Position numbers and translations under genes: made by a program. A DNA stretch of 64,000 nucleotides, from NCBI GenBank assembly GCA_964482225.1, contig CAYZWT010000019.1:1-64000 (forward strand), in the 5' to 3' direction. Position 1 is the first letter of the stretch. Each line of letters opens with the position of its first letter. The stretch comes from UBA1429 sp964482225 (GTDB taxonomy: Bacteria > Chloroflexota > Anaerolineae > UBA1429). Below, one piece after another: positions 25,532 through 32,973 of the stretch. The notes beneath the pieces are model-generated. The model was not told the origin of the DNA and did not search any database. It saw only the letters and a list, made by a program, of their open reading frames with translations.

Positions 25532-26239
25532 CTAGAACCGCAGCGGCAGCCCGCCCAGCAGCCTGCCGTATAGGCCGGTGACCATGGCAAAGCCCAAGGC
25601 GATGAGCAGAACGCCCCCGGCCACCGAAGCCCAGCGCGCATAGCGGTTCAGGCGGCGGGCCAGGGGCAGCAACGCCCCCATAGCGGCGGCCACGGCGATA
25701 AAAGGCAGCCCCAGGCCCAGGGCATAGGCGCTCAGCAACAGCCCGCCCCGCGCGGCCGTCTGGCCGTCGGCGGCCAGCAGCAGGATGGCGCCCAACACAG
25801 GCCCCACACAGGGCGTCCAGCCGGCGGCAAATACCAGCCCCAACAGGAATGAGGCCACCGGCCCCGAACCCTGGGGGCGCCCCGAGACGAGGCTCTTTTG
25901 GGTATAGAGCCAGGGGATGCGCAACAGCCCGGCCATGTGCATGCCCAGCACGATCAAGAGCAGGCCGCCCACAGTCACAAGCAGCGAAAGGTATCGCGTC
26001 AAGAGCTGGCCCAGCAGGCCGGCTGCGGCTCCCAACAGCACGAACACCAGCCCAAAGCCGAGTACAAACAGGGCGGCATGGATCACGGGGGTGCGGCGGC
26101 GGGACGCCTCCAGGCTGGCGACCGAATCGCCCGCCAGGTAGCCCAGGTAGATCGGCACCATGGGCAGGACGCAGGGGGAAAAGAAAGACAAGACCCCGGC
26201 CCCCAGGGCGATGCCCAGGGAAATCTCACTGGCGCTCAT
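25532..26239 (-). CDS. ccdA: CcdA-type thiol-disulfide transmembrane protein
   Basis: A 235-aa six-helix membrane protein of the CcdA/DsbD-beta family that carries electrons from cytoplasmic thioredoxin across the membrane. The redox cysteines are C23 (FSPCVLPMVP) and C144 (GWTPCVGP) in the two pseudo-symmetric halves. Its ATG overlaps the stop of the DUF2085 gene by 4 nt (ATGA), so the two are coupled. A TlpA-like lipoprotein is the first gene of this unit. Together they make a complete reducing path to the outside, for cytochrome c maturation or repair of exported disulfides. Confidence 0.92.
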   Translation of the reverse strand: MSASEISLGIALGAGVLSFFSPCVLPMVPIYLGYLAGDSVASLEASRRRTPVIHAALFVLGFGLVFVLLGAAAGLLGQLLTRYLSLLVTVGGLLLIVLGMHMAGLLRIPWLYTQKSLVSGRPQGSGPVASFLLGLVFAAGWTPCVGPVLGAILLLAADGQTAARGGLLLSAYALGLGLPFIAVAAAMGALLPLARRLNRYARWASVAGGVLLIALGFAMVTGLYGRLLGGLPLRF

Positions 26240-26898
26240 GTGGGCTCTCCGTCGGCCAGCATCTCTTCGGCCTCGCGGCGCATGTCATACATGCCTCTTT
26301 CAATATAGGGGTATGTTAGCCAGACCACGGCCAGGCCGAACAGCAGGCCGGTGAGCGTGCGCGTCAGCCAAGTGCTCTCCCACAGGCCCACCAACTGGCC
26401 CAGACCATCCACGCCCATAGGGACCAACAGCAGAATCGCGCCGCGCACCGAAAGGGGGCGGAGGCGATTGCGCGCCAGGCCAAAGAGCAGGCCCCAGACC
26501 AGCCAGCCGCCGTAGATCGCCGTGCAGCGCTCGCAGACCGCCATCTTGTAGCCCACGAGCTCGTTGCCGATAAAGCGCAGGGGCACGGCCTCGCCCGCCA
26601 GGGCGATCAGCTCGGCGCGGCTATAGGTCCATGCAGGGCCAAACAGAAAGTACGAGCGTTCCGGAAGCTGGTGGCAGGTCACGTAAAAGAGGGTGTGGAT
26701 GGCCTCTCCCCAGCGCTCATGGCCGGCCTCCATCAGGGCGGGCGCCAACAGGGGCAACCCGATAAAGAGCGCCAGGGTCAGATTCGCCACCGCCAGCCAA
26801 TGGCGGCTGAGGCCGCGCATCAGCCGCGTGACGAGGCCCGTCATGCGCCGTGTCCAGAGATCCACCCTGGGCGGGGCTGCGTGCTGCGCCATGGGCAC
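26236..26898 (-). CDS. DUF2085 membrane protein with CHQ and CxxC motifs
   Basis: A 220-aa integral membrane protein with about five helices. CHQLPERS (75-82) and CERC (122-125) are the DUF2085 hallmarks; the biochemical role of this family is not established. Its place between a TlpA-like thioredoxin and CcdA, with overlapping stop/start codons, suggests that its cysteines take part in the same thiol relay or in metal handling. The end is charged and cytoplasmic (YDMRREAEEMLADGE). The start at 26898 is an ATG followed by another Met at the third codon. Confidence 0.82.
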   Translation of the reverse strand: MPMAQHAAPPRVDLWTRRMTGLVTRLMRGLSRHWLAVANLTLALFIGLPLLAPALMEAGHERWGEAIHTLFYVTCHQLPERSYFLFGPAWTYSRAELIALAGEAVPLRFIGNELVGYKMAVCERCTAIYGGWLVWGLLFGLARNRLRPLSVRGAILLLVPMGVDGLGQLVGLWESTWLTRTLTGLLFGLAVVWLTYPYIERGMYDMRREAEEMLADGEPT

Positions 26899-26919
26899 TC
26901 CCCTCGCTATGCCGACATC

Positions 26920-27546
26920 CTATTGGGCCAACAGCGTCTTGACGATGGTGCGCAGGGTTTCCTCCTGGATGGCGCCTCCATAGACGGCCTGCACCACACC
27001 TTCTGCATTCAGGAAATAGCTTGCGGGAATGCTCTGGATCAGATAGAGCGGAACCGTGATCCCCTCGACATCGGGCAGGATCGGGAACGCCATGTTGTTC
27101 TCGGCAGCAAACTGCCGCAGGTGTTCCGGGTCTTCACCCAGGCTCACGGCCACGATCTCAAAGCCTTGATCGGCGTACTCGGCATACACCGTGTTCATGT
27201 GGGGGATCTCGGAGCGGCAAAAGCCGCACCAGCTCGCCCAAAAGTTGAGCATCACCACCTTGCCGCGAAAGTCGCTCAGCGAGCGGGGATTGCCATCCAG
27301 GTCCTGCAGGCTAAAGCCGGGCGCCTCCATGCCCTTGGTGACGGGTTGCGCCGCTTGCGGCGCGGCAGTGGGCGGCGCTGTCGTGGGCGTGTCTGTGGCG
27401 GGTGGGGCTTGCGGCCCCGGCGTTGCGACCGTATTGGTGGGCTCTGCCACCAGAGTGGCCGTTGGATCCGCGCTTGTGGTGCAAGCGCTCAAAACGACGG
27501 CAGCCAGTAATAGAACACAGACAATCGCAGACATTGTCTTTGGCAT
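26920..27546 (-). CDS. TlpA/ResA-like thioredoxin lipoprotein
   Basis: A 208-aa membrane-anchored thiol-disulfide oxidoreductase. The signal sequence ends at lipobox VLSAC (C22), followed by a 45-residue Thr/Pro/Ala linker and a thioredoxin fold from about 71. The active site is WCGFC (106-110); the cis-proline loop is SIPASYFLN. The reductant is probably CcdA, encoded two genes downstream in the same leftward run. Likely roles are heme/apocytochrome reduction or copper-centre assembly. The following gene (DUF2085) starts 21 nt after its stop. Confidence 0.9.
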   Translation of the reverse strand: MPKTMSAIVCVLLLAAVVLSACTTSADPTATLVAEPTNTVATPGPQAPPATDTPTTAPPTAAPQAAQPVTKGMEAPGFSLQDLDGNPRSLSDFRGKVVMLNFWASWCGFCRSEIPHMNTVYAEYADQGFEIVAVSLGEDPEHLRQFAAENNMAFPILPDVEGITVPLYLIQSIPASYFLNAEGVVQAVYGGAIQEETLRTIVKTLLAQ

Positions 27547-27681
27547 CAGATCAAAAGCCTCCTAGAGTGGGCTAACAGGCAAAGAGTTCGGTCCCGCGCA
27601 CGATTCTACACCGCGAACCGGCGCGGGCCAAACGCGCGCCTGGTCCACGCGGCTATGGCGGCCCATGGCCAAGGCCCTGTG

Positions 27682-27900
27682 CTATGAGATGCGCTTGGCG
27701 GGATACCCGATCTCATCGAGGAGCTGCTCGGCCTGGGCCAGCGCCGCCTCGCTATCATACTCTAGCGTCACGGTCTTGCCGGGCACATCCACCGATAGCA
27801 CCCTGGCCCCTTCGACGGCCTCGAGTTCGCGCTGGATGGTCATGGCGCAGTGCTGGCAAGAGATATTCTCGGCCAACAACCGGATCTGGTTGCTCATCAT
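27682..27900 (-). CDS. Heavy-metal-associated domain protein (CopZ-like)
   Basis: A 72-aa single HMA domain, with the metal-binding CxxC as C15-Q-H-C18 in ISCQHCAMTIQ, and the ferredoxin-like pattern VDVPGKTVTLEYD to the end. Such proteins ferry Cu(I) to P-type ATPases. Two adjacent ATG codons (27900, 27897) can serve; GGAG fits the second better. The promoter carries a TACCCC-ACT-GGGGTA palindrome of the CsoR operator type just after the -10 box, supporting copper control. No CsoR or copper ATPase gene is in the window. A TlpA-like gene lies downstream at 136 nt. Confidence 0.87.
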   Translation of the reverse strand: MMSNQIRLLAENISCQHCAMTIQRELEAVEGARVLSVDVPGKTVTLEYDSEAALAQAEQLLDEIGYPAKRIS

Positions 27901-27918
27901 CTTTCTCCTCGTATCATT

Positions 27919-27967
27919 TACCCCACTGGGGTATACATAGAATAGCGCCAGTTGCGCTATCTGTCAA
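27919..27967 (-). promoter_or_regulatory. Copper-type promoter with CsoR-like operator
   Basis: Minus strand: -35 TTGACA (27962-27967), 17-nt spacer, -10 TATTCT (27939-27944), then the palindrome TACCCC-ACT-GGGGTA at 27919-27933 covering the expected start point. G-tract palindromes of this kind bind CsoR/RcnR-family repressors. Assignment to copper rests on the CopZ-like gene it drives. Confidence 0.75.
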
Positions 27968-28375
27968 TACATCCTCAATTTGCTGGCAGGGTTTTGCCAA
28001 GGCCGTGATCATGTATATTGGGCCTCCCGCTTCCGGCCAGGTTTGGCGAATGGCCTGACGTAACCGGGCCGGGCGTCCGAGATGCAGGGGCGCCTGCGAG
28101 TCGTCCTCAAGACGGTACCGCTGTCGCGTTCTGTGCAGTGGCTGTCGCAGGCCTTATCTTGAAGCGTCTGGTGGACAAGCCCCTGACTTGCAGAGCCTCT
28201 CCGTTCTTGGCTAGAATACGATTGGATCAGGCGCATCCGCCCTCATGAATGCGCTGCGCCTACCGGCACAGTTCGCCCATGAGCAGGGCGAGCATGCCTC
28301 GGCGAGAGGATGGATATTCGTAATCTGGGCCTTGACCAAGCCCTGCCAGTTTTCGACGTGAGAAGGGAGCAACGC
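27968..28375. other. Non-coding gap before the cyclophilin-like gene
   Basis: About 400 bp without a supported gene. A possible rightward promoter, TTGCAG (28188-28193), 18 nt, TAGAAT (28212-28217), would leave a leader of about 155 nt before 28376. No structured element stands out. Confidence 0.4.
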
Positions 28376-28747
28376 ATGCGCAGGATACGGATCACAGCGG
28401 GCGATGTCTCGGCAGAGGCAACGCTACACGACAACGCCACCGCCGACGCCATCTGGGAGGCCCTGCCCATCGAGGCGCGGGGCAGCACCTGGGGCGACGA
28501 GATCTATTTCGGGATCCCCGTCTATCTGGAGGAGGATGGCGGGCGTGAGGTGGTGGAGCTAGGAGATCTGGGCTATTGGCCGCCCGGCCACGCCTTTTGC
28601 ATCTTTTTCGGGCGCACGCCCATGAGCCGTGGCAACGAGATCCGCCCCGCCAGCGCGGTGAACGTTTTGGGGCGGGTGGAGGGCGATCCCAAGGTGTTTA
28701 CCCGTGTGCCTTCCGGGGCGATGGTCAAGCTGGAGCGCGTGGAATAG
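28376..28747 (+). CDS. Cyclophilin-like (TM1367/DUF369-type) small protein
   Basis: A 123-aa protein with the start RIRITAGDVSAEATLHDN, WGDEIYFGIPV, the conserved DLGYWPPGHAFCIFFGRTP and the end VFTRVPSGAMVKLERV. This is the beta-barrel family exemplified structurally by TM1367, cyclophilin-like in fold but without known isomerase activity. The ATG at 28376 has AAGGGAG (28363-28369) at good spacing; upstream in-frame sequence lacks a ribosome site. It converges on the Rrf2 regulator gene with a 24-bp gap. Function unknown. Confidence 0.82.
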   Translation: MRRIRITAGDVSAEATLHDNATADAIWEALPIEARGSTWGDEIYFGIPVYLEEDGGREVVELGDLGYWPPGHAFCIFFGRTPMSRGNEIRPASAVNVLGRVEGDPKVFTRVPSGAMVKLERVE

Positions 28748-28771
28748 TCGCCGAGCCGGTGGGGCGCTGTT

Positions 28772-29206
28772 TTAGGCGTCCCCGCCGGCGCGCAAGAGCG
28801 CATTTTCCTGGGTGGCCATGTCTTGAAGGGTGGCTCCCTCCAGGGTAACGAGAAGCTGCTCCTGGGCGTGGCGCAGCACGGGATACAGGGCGCAGGTCTC
28901 GCGCCGGTCGCAGCTCTCAAAAGGGGCCAGGCAACGGCTCAGGGCGATGGGGCCCTCTACCGATTCGACAATCTCGCGCAGGGTGATCTCCTGGGGCGGG
29001 CGCGCCAATGAAAAGCCGCCCTTGGCCCCGCGATGGGAGCGCAGAATCCCCCCCTTGGCCAGATCCTGCAGGATCTTGGCCAGGTAGCTCTCGGGGATGC
29101 CCTCCTCACGCGCAATGTCGCCCACCAGCGCGATCGCATTGGCGGGCAGCTTGGCCAGATAGATCACGCCCCTGGCCCCATAATCGGTGCCCCTGGTCAA
29201 GCGCAC
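28772..29206 (-). CDS. Rrf2-family Fe-S transcriptional regulator
   Basis: A 144-aa winged-helix regulator. RLTRGTDYGARGVIYLA is the Rrf2 start; the recognition helix is IPESYLAKILQDLAKGG, followed by wing GAKGGFSLARP. C92, C99 and C105 (C-x6-C-x5-C) can hold a 2Fe-2S or 4Fe-4S cluster, close to the spacing in NsrR/IscR. The GTG at 29206 is preceded by GGAGGAGG; upstream ATG codons extend into non-conserved sequence. Transcribed divergently from an FAD flavoprotein, which is its likeliest target besides itself. Signal could be iron, oxygen or nitric oxide. Confidence 0.9.
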   Translation of the reverse strand: MRLTRGTDYGARGVIYLAKLPANAIALVGDIAREEGIPESYLAKILQDLAKGGILRSHRGAKGGFSLARPPQEITLREIVESVEGPIALSRCLAPFESCDRRETCALYPVLRHAQEQLLVTLEGATLQDMATQENALLRAGGDA

Positions 29207-29241
29207 AGTCGCCTCCTCCGGTTCGCCAGAATCTTGCAGGC

Positions 29242-29270
29242 ATTCTATCATAGAGCCAGGCTGCATACAA
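29242..29270 (-). promoter_or_regulatory. Putative promoter of the Rrf2 gene
   Basis: Minus strand: TTGTAT (29265-29270), 17-nt spacer, TAGAAT (29242-29247). The -10 is 5/6 but the -35 only 3/6. The leader would be about 30 nt to the GTG. Confidence 0.4.
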
Positions 29271-29328
29271 GATGAATGCACGCCTTTTTGTCCGAGCCAA
29301 GCCTCGCTTCAGGTTGAGGAGCAAGCCC

Positions 29329-31143
29329 ATGAGCCATCGTTGCGACGTTCTGGTCATCGGGGGCGGCGGCGCCGCGCTGCGCGCGGCTCTGGCAGCCCAC
29401 GAGACGGCCCCGCAGCTCGATATCCTGCTGGTCACCAAGGGCGCCCTGGGCGCCAGCGGCGTCACGGCCACCGCCTGCTCCGACCGCATGGCCTTTCACG
29501 CCACGCTGCCCACCACCGAGCCCGGCGGCCCCGACGCCTGGCGTCACCACGCCGACGACATCTATCGCATCGGCGGGCAGGTTTCCGATGCGGACCTGGC
29601 CGCCGTGCTGGCCCGCGAGGCGGCCTCGGCCTTTGATTACCTGGATCGGCTGGGCGTGCCCTGGGCGCGGCAGGCCGATGGCCGGGTGGATCAGTTCCAC
29701 ACAGACGGCTCGACCTATGCGCGGGCTTGCTATACGGGACCCTATACCGCCAACCATATTGAGGCGGCCCTGCTGGCGCGCCTGCGGCAGATCCCGATCC
29801 GCGTGCTGGAGCGTCACATGGCCGCCGAGTTGCTGCGCGATCCCCAGGGGCGCGTCAGCGGCGCGCTGCTGCTCTCCCAAGAGAGCGACCAGGCCCTGGC
29901 CATTTCGGCGGGGGCGGTGGTGTTGGCCACGGGCGGCGCGGGCCAGGCCTTTGCCGTCAATGTCTTTCCCCCAGATTGCACCGGCGACGGCTATGCCCTG
30001 GCCTATCGCGCCGGCGCCGAGCTGGTCAACCTGGAGTTCATCCAGATCGGGCTCTGTTCGCTGGCCACGGGGCTGGCCTGCTCCGGCAGCATGATGCGCG
30101 CCCTGCCCCGCCTGGTGGATGAGACGGGGCGCGAGTTCCTGGCGGGGTACATGCCGGGCCTGTCGCCCGCCGAGAGATACGCCATCCTCTTTGCCAAGGG
30201 GGCCAGTTGGCCCGTTTCCTACCGCGAATCCTCCCACGTCATTGATATCGCCGTGGCCGCCGAGATCGCCCAGGGCCGGCGCGTGTTCATGGATTATGGC
30301 CGCGACCCGCAAGGGTTGGAGCTGGCCCAACTGCCCGAGGCGATCCATGCCTGGTTTGCCCGTGAAAAGGGGCTGCCGCTGGATGCGGGCCACGAGCTGG
30401 CGACGCCCCTGGCGCGCCTGTTGGCCATCAACCGCCCGTCGGTGGATTGGCTGGCCGAGCGGGGGGTGGACCTGCAGGCGGGCGACATGGTCGAGATCGC
30501 GCCTGCCGTGCAACACTTTCAGGGGGGGATCAAGATCCGCACCGGCGCCGAGACGAGCGCGCCGGGCCTGTTTGCCGCCGGAGAGACGGCGGGCGGCCAG
30601 CACGGGGCCAACCGCCCCGGCGGCAACGCCCTGCTGGATGCCCAGGTATTCGGGCGCATTGCGGGGGTCAGCGCCGCCGCCTATGCCCAGGCCCAGGCCG
30701 CCGCTGCGCCCCCAGGGCCGGAGGAGGCCCGGCGGGCCATCGAGTCGCTTTTGCGGCCCGGCGGCGCGCCCGCTGCCGAGGCCGCGCAGGCCATCCGGGC
30801 GAGTATGTCGGCGGCCTGCGGCGTGCGCCGCACCGAGGCGGGGCTGGACCAATTGCGGCGCGAGTTGGCCGCTCTGGACGCATCGGGCATTGACCGCGAC
30901 GGCGTCCCCCTCTGGCAGGCCATCGAGGCGCTCAACCTCTTGCAGGCAGCCCGCATGATCGCCCTGGCCGCCCACCGGCGCGACGAGAGCCGGGGACCGC
31001 ACCTGCGCTTTGCCGGCGCCGAGAGCCTGCGGCCCATCCCCCGCGACGACGTCGGCTGGAACCGGTACATCGTGATTCGCCAGGGAGAGGGCGGCCCCGT
31101 GGCCGAGCTACGCGAGCCGGTGCGCCCGCCCCAGGCGGATTGA
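29329..31143 (+). CDS. FAD-dependent succinate dehydrogenase/fumarate reductase-family flavoprotein
   Basis: A 604-aa flavoprotein with FAD loop VIGGGGAALRAALAA (9-23), the family's GGAGQAF...GDGYALAYRAGAEL segment, the catalytic-region HGANRPGGNALLDAQ (about 424-438) and a C-terminal helical domain. It aligns in style with SdhA/FrdA, L-aspartate oxidase and APS reductase alpha. No Fe-S subunit or membrane anchor gene is adjacent, so it may be a soluble enzyme or pair with a distant partner. GAGGAGC precedes the ATG at 29329. The divergent Rrf2 regulator suggests redox or iron control. Substrate not assigned. Confidence 0.85.
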   Translation: MSHRCDVLVIGGGGAALRAALAAHETAPQLDILLVTKGALGASGVTATACSDRMAFHATLPTTEPGGPDAWRHHADDIYRIGGQVSDADLAAVLAREAASAFDYLDRLGVPWARQADGRVDQFHTDGSTYARACYTGPYTANHIEAALLARLRQIPIRVLERHMAAELLRDPQGRVSGALLLSQESDQALAISAGAVVLATGGAGQAFAVNVFPPDCTGDGYALAYRAGAELVNLEFIQIGLCSLATGLACSGSMMRALPRLVDETGREFLAGYMPGLSPAERYAILFAKGASWPVSYRESSHVIDIAVAAEIAQGRRVFMDYGRDPQGLELAQLPEAIHAWFAREKGLPLDAGHELATPLARLLAINRPSVDWLAERGVDLQAGDMVEIAPAVQHFQGGIKIRTGAETSAPGLFAAGETAGGQHGANRPGGNALLDAQVFGRIAGVSAAAYAQAQAAAAPPGPEEARRAIESLLRPGGAPAAEAAQAIRASMSAACGVRRTEAGLDQLRRELAALDASGIDRDGVPLWQAIEALNLLQAARMIALAAHRRDESRGPHLRFAGAESLRPIPRDDVGWNRYIVIRQGEGGPVAELREPVRPPQAD

Positions 31144-31204
31144 CCGTTTCTGGCGCCTATGGTAGCATCGGTGACATCTCGAGAGCTAGCAAAGGAAACG
31201 GGTC

Positions 31205-32200
31205 ATGCAAGTCGGTAGAAACGATCCCTGCCCCTGTGGCAGCGGGAAAAAGTACAAGAACTGCTGCATGCGCCAGGATCGTGTGCAGGCCGCCCGCGTG
31301 GTGAACCAGGCTCCCCTACAAACCGCCCTGTTTTATGAGGTGATCGAGTTCCTCGATCACCCGCGCTTTACAGAGGGCCTGGATGAGGGGCTGGACATCT
31401 TTTGGGGCGGGCATTACTCGGTGGACGTACTCTCTGCCTTGCAGGACGATGACAAACGGCGCTTTATCGAGTGGTTCATCCACGACTATCGCTATGGCGA
31501 TGAGCGCCGCTATATCATTGACCTGTTCATCGAGCGCGAGGGGCACCGGCTGAACGAGGAGGCGCGCCAACTGCTCGACGCCTGGTCGGCTTCGGCGATG
31601 ACGCTGGCGCGCCACCTGCGGCGCACGGGCGATGACCGCATCGCGGTGTACGATCCGCTGCGCGAGTCCGAGTACGAGATCGCGAGCCGCCTGATGGCCA
31701 CCAATGGGCGGCCCGGCGACCTGCTGATGGGGCGCCTGTACGAGCTGGAGGGCGCCAGACATCTCTCCGTCACAACCTTGCTCTTGCCTGCCGAGTACGA
31801 GCAACCCCTGGTCGAGTATGTGCGCAACGCCTATCGCATCTGTTGCGACGAGCATCCCGGAGCATCGTGGGAGCAGTTCTTGCGGCGGCACGGCCACATG
31901 ATGAACATATTCCTGCTCTCCGATCGCGCCCAGGCGCTGCGCGCCCTGATCGGGCCAGGCACCCGCTTTTATGATCCCGCCGCCACCCGCGACCGGATGC
32001 GCGAGATCCAGCGGCGCATACGCCAGCAAGGGGACGACGACGAGCTGATGACCCTGGATGACTTGGAGCCGTTGTTGCACATGCACCACACCGCCGGGGG
32101 CATCGTGTTGCCGGGCCATGAGGAGCCGGAGGAAGACGAGCCCGCCCAAGATGCGCCGCCCAAGCGCCCCACCATCTTGCTGCCTGGCCGCGACGACTGA
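31205..32200 (+). CDS. SEC-C zinc-motif protein of unknown function
   Basis: A 331-aa protein. The N-terminus is a SEC-C zinc motif (GRNDPCPCGSGKKYKNCC; C9, C11, C20, C21), as found at the end of SecA and in many otherwise unrelated proteins. The remaining 300 residues are acidic, mixed helix, with no motif I recognise; the C-terminus is very acidic and Pro-rich (EEPEEDEPAQD) before a short PTILLPGRDD tail. AAAGGAAA precedes the ATG. It is the first gene of a rightward run (HAD phosphatase, galactokinase, MFS, glycosyltransferase). The link to galactose use is positional only. Confidence 0.75.
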   Translation: MQVGRNDPCPCGSGKKYKNCCMRQDRVQAARVVNQAPLQTALFYEVIEFLDHPRFTEGLDEGLDIFWGGHYSVDVLSALQDDDKRRFIEWFIHDYRYGDERRYIIDLFIEREGHRLNEEARQLLDAWSASAMTLARHLRRTGDDRIAVYDPLRESEYEIASRLMATNGRPGDLLMGRLYELEGARHLSVTTLLLPAEYEQPLVEYVRNAYRICCDEHPGASWEQFLRRHGHMMNIFLLSDRAQALRALIGPGTRFYDPAATRDRMREIQRRIRQQGDDDELMTLDDLEPLLHMHHTAGGIVLPGHEEPEEDEPAQDAPPKRPTILLPGRDD

Positions 32201-32244
32201 GCGCGCCCGGCCGCTCTTCCGGAACATGCGAACAGGAGAGAGTC

Positions 32245-32973
32245 TTGCCCAACATCAAGGCCGTTCTGCTGGATCTGGACGATACCCTATTGATCAACGA
32301 CATGGAGACCTTTTCGCCCCACTATTACCGGGCGCTCCTGAACAAAATGAGAGGGGTTTGCCCCCCAGGCGCCTTTGTGGAGGCGCTCAACCAGGGCGTG
32401 CGGGCCATGGTGCACAACGACGGCCGCCAGGGTACCAACGCCGAGGTCTTTGGCCGCGAGTTCTACCGGCGGCTGGATCGCGACCCGCAAGAGATCGAGC
32501 CGATCCTGTACGAGTTCTATGCCAACGAGTTCGAGGAGCTGGCCCAGTATACCGAGCCGGACCCGGTCGCCCGTGAACTGGTGCAGCTCTTGCGGGCGCG
32601 GGGCTACCAGATCGCCATCGCCACCCAGCCCCTGTTCCCCCGCATCGCCATCGAGGCGCGCCTGCGTTGGGCCGGCGTCGGCGCGGACGAGTTTCCGTAC
32701 GACCTGATCACCTCCTATGAGATCATGCGCGCCTGCAAGCCGCGCACAGCCTATTTCGAGGCGGTTCTCCAACAGCTTGGCCGCCGTGCGCCCGAGGCGC
32801 TCATGGTGGGCGATAGCCCCGAGTCCGACATGCCCGCCGGGCGCATGGGTTTCTACACCTTTTGGGTGGATCGGGGTCGCCTGGCCGAGGAGCCGGATGT
32901 AGCGAGCGACGCACGCGGCAGCCTCAGCGATCTCTATGCGCTGATAGAAACAGGAGCGATCAATGCACTCTGA
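32245..32973 (+). CDS. HAD-superfamily hydrolase
   Basis: A 242-aa HAD phosphatase-like protein. Motif I is DLDDTLL (D10 nucleophile, D12 acid/base), motif II IATQPLFP, motif III K in CKPRTAYFE, motif IV VGDSPESDMPAG. An alpha-helical cap lies between motifs I and II (about 20-105). The start is a TTG at 32245 with AGGAGAG (32233-32239) in front. Its last 11 nt overlap the galactokinase start, so both are co-translated. A phosphosugar such as galactose-1-phosphate or a dead-end phosphate is a plausible substrate, by context only. Confidence 0.87.
   Translation: MPNIKAVLLDLDDTLLINDMETFSPHYYRALLNKMRGVCPPGAFVEALNQGVRAMVHNDGRQGTNAEVFGREFYRRLDRDPQEIEPILYEFYANEFEELAQYTEPDPVARELVQLLRARGYQIAIATQPLFPRIAIEARLRWAGVGADEFPYDLITSYEIMRACKPRTAYFEAVLQQLGRRAPEALMVGDSPESDMPAGRMGFYTFWVDRGRLAEEPDVASDARGSLSDLYALIETGAINAL

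Noticed and set aside
28009..28236. 75-codon minus-strand frame between CopZ-like and cyclophilin-like genes
   Set aside because: Arg/Ser-rich composition, no ribosome site, no recognisable family.
29329..31143. Naming the flavoprotein NadB (L-aspartate oxidase)
   Set aside because: The HGANRPGGNALLDAQ segment is shared across the SdhA/FrdA/NadB superfamily and differs from the usual NadB form; there is no nadA or nadC neighbour.
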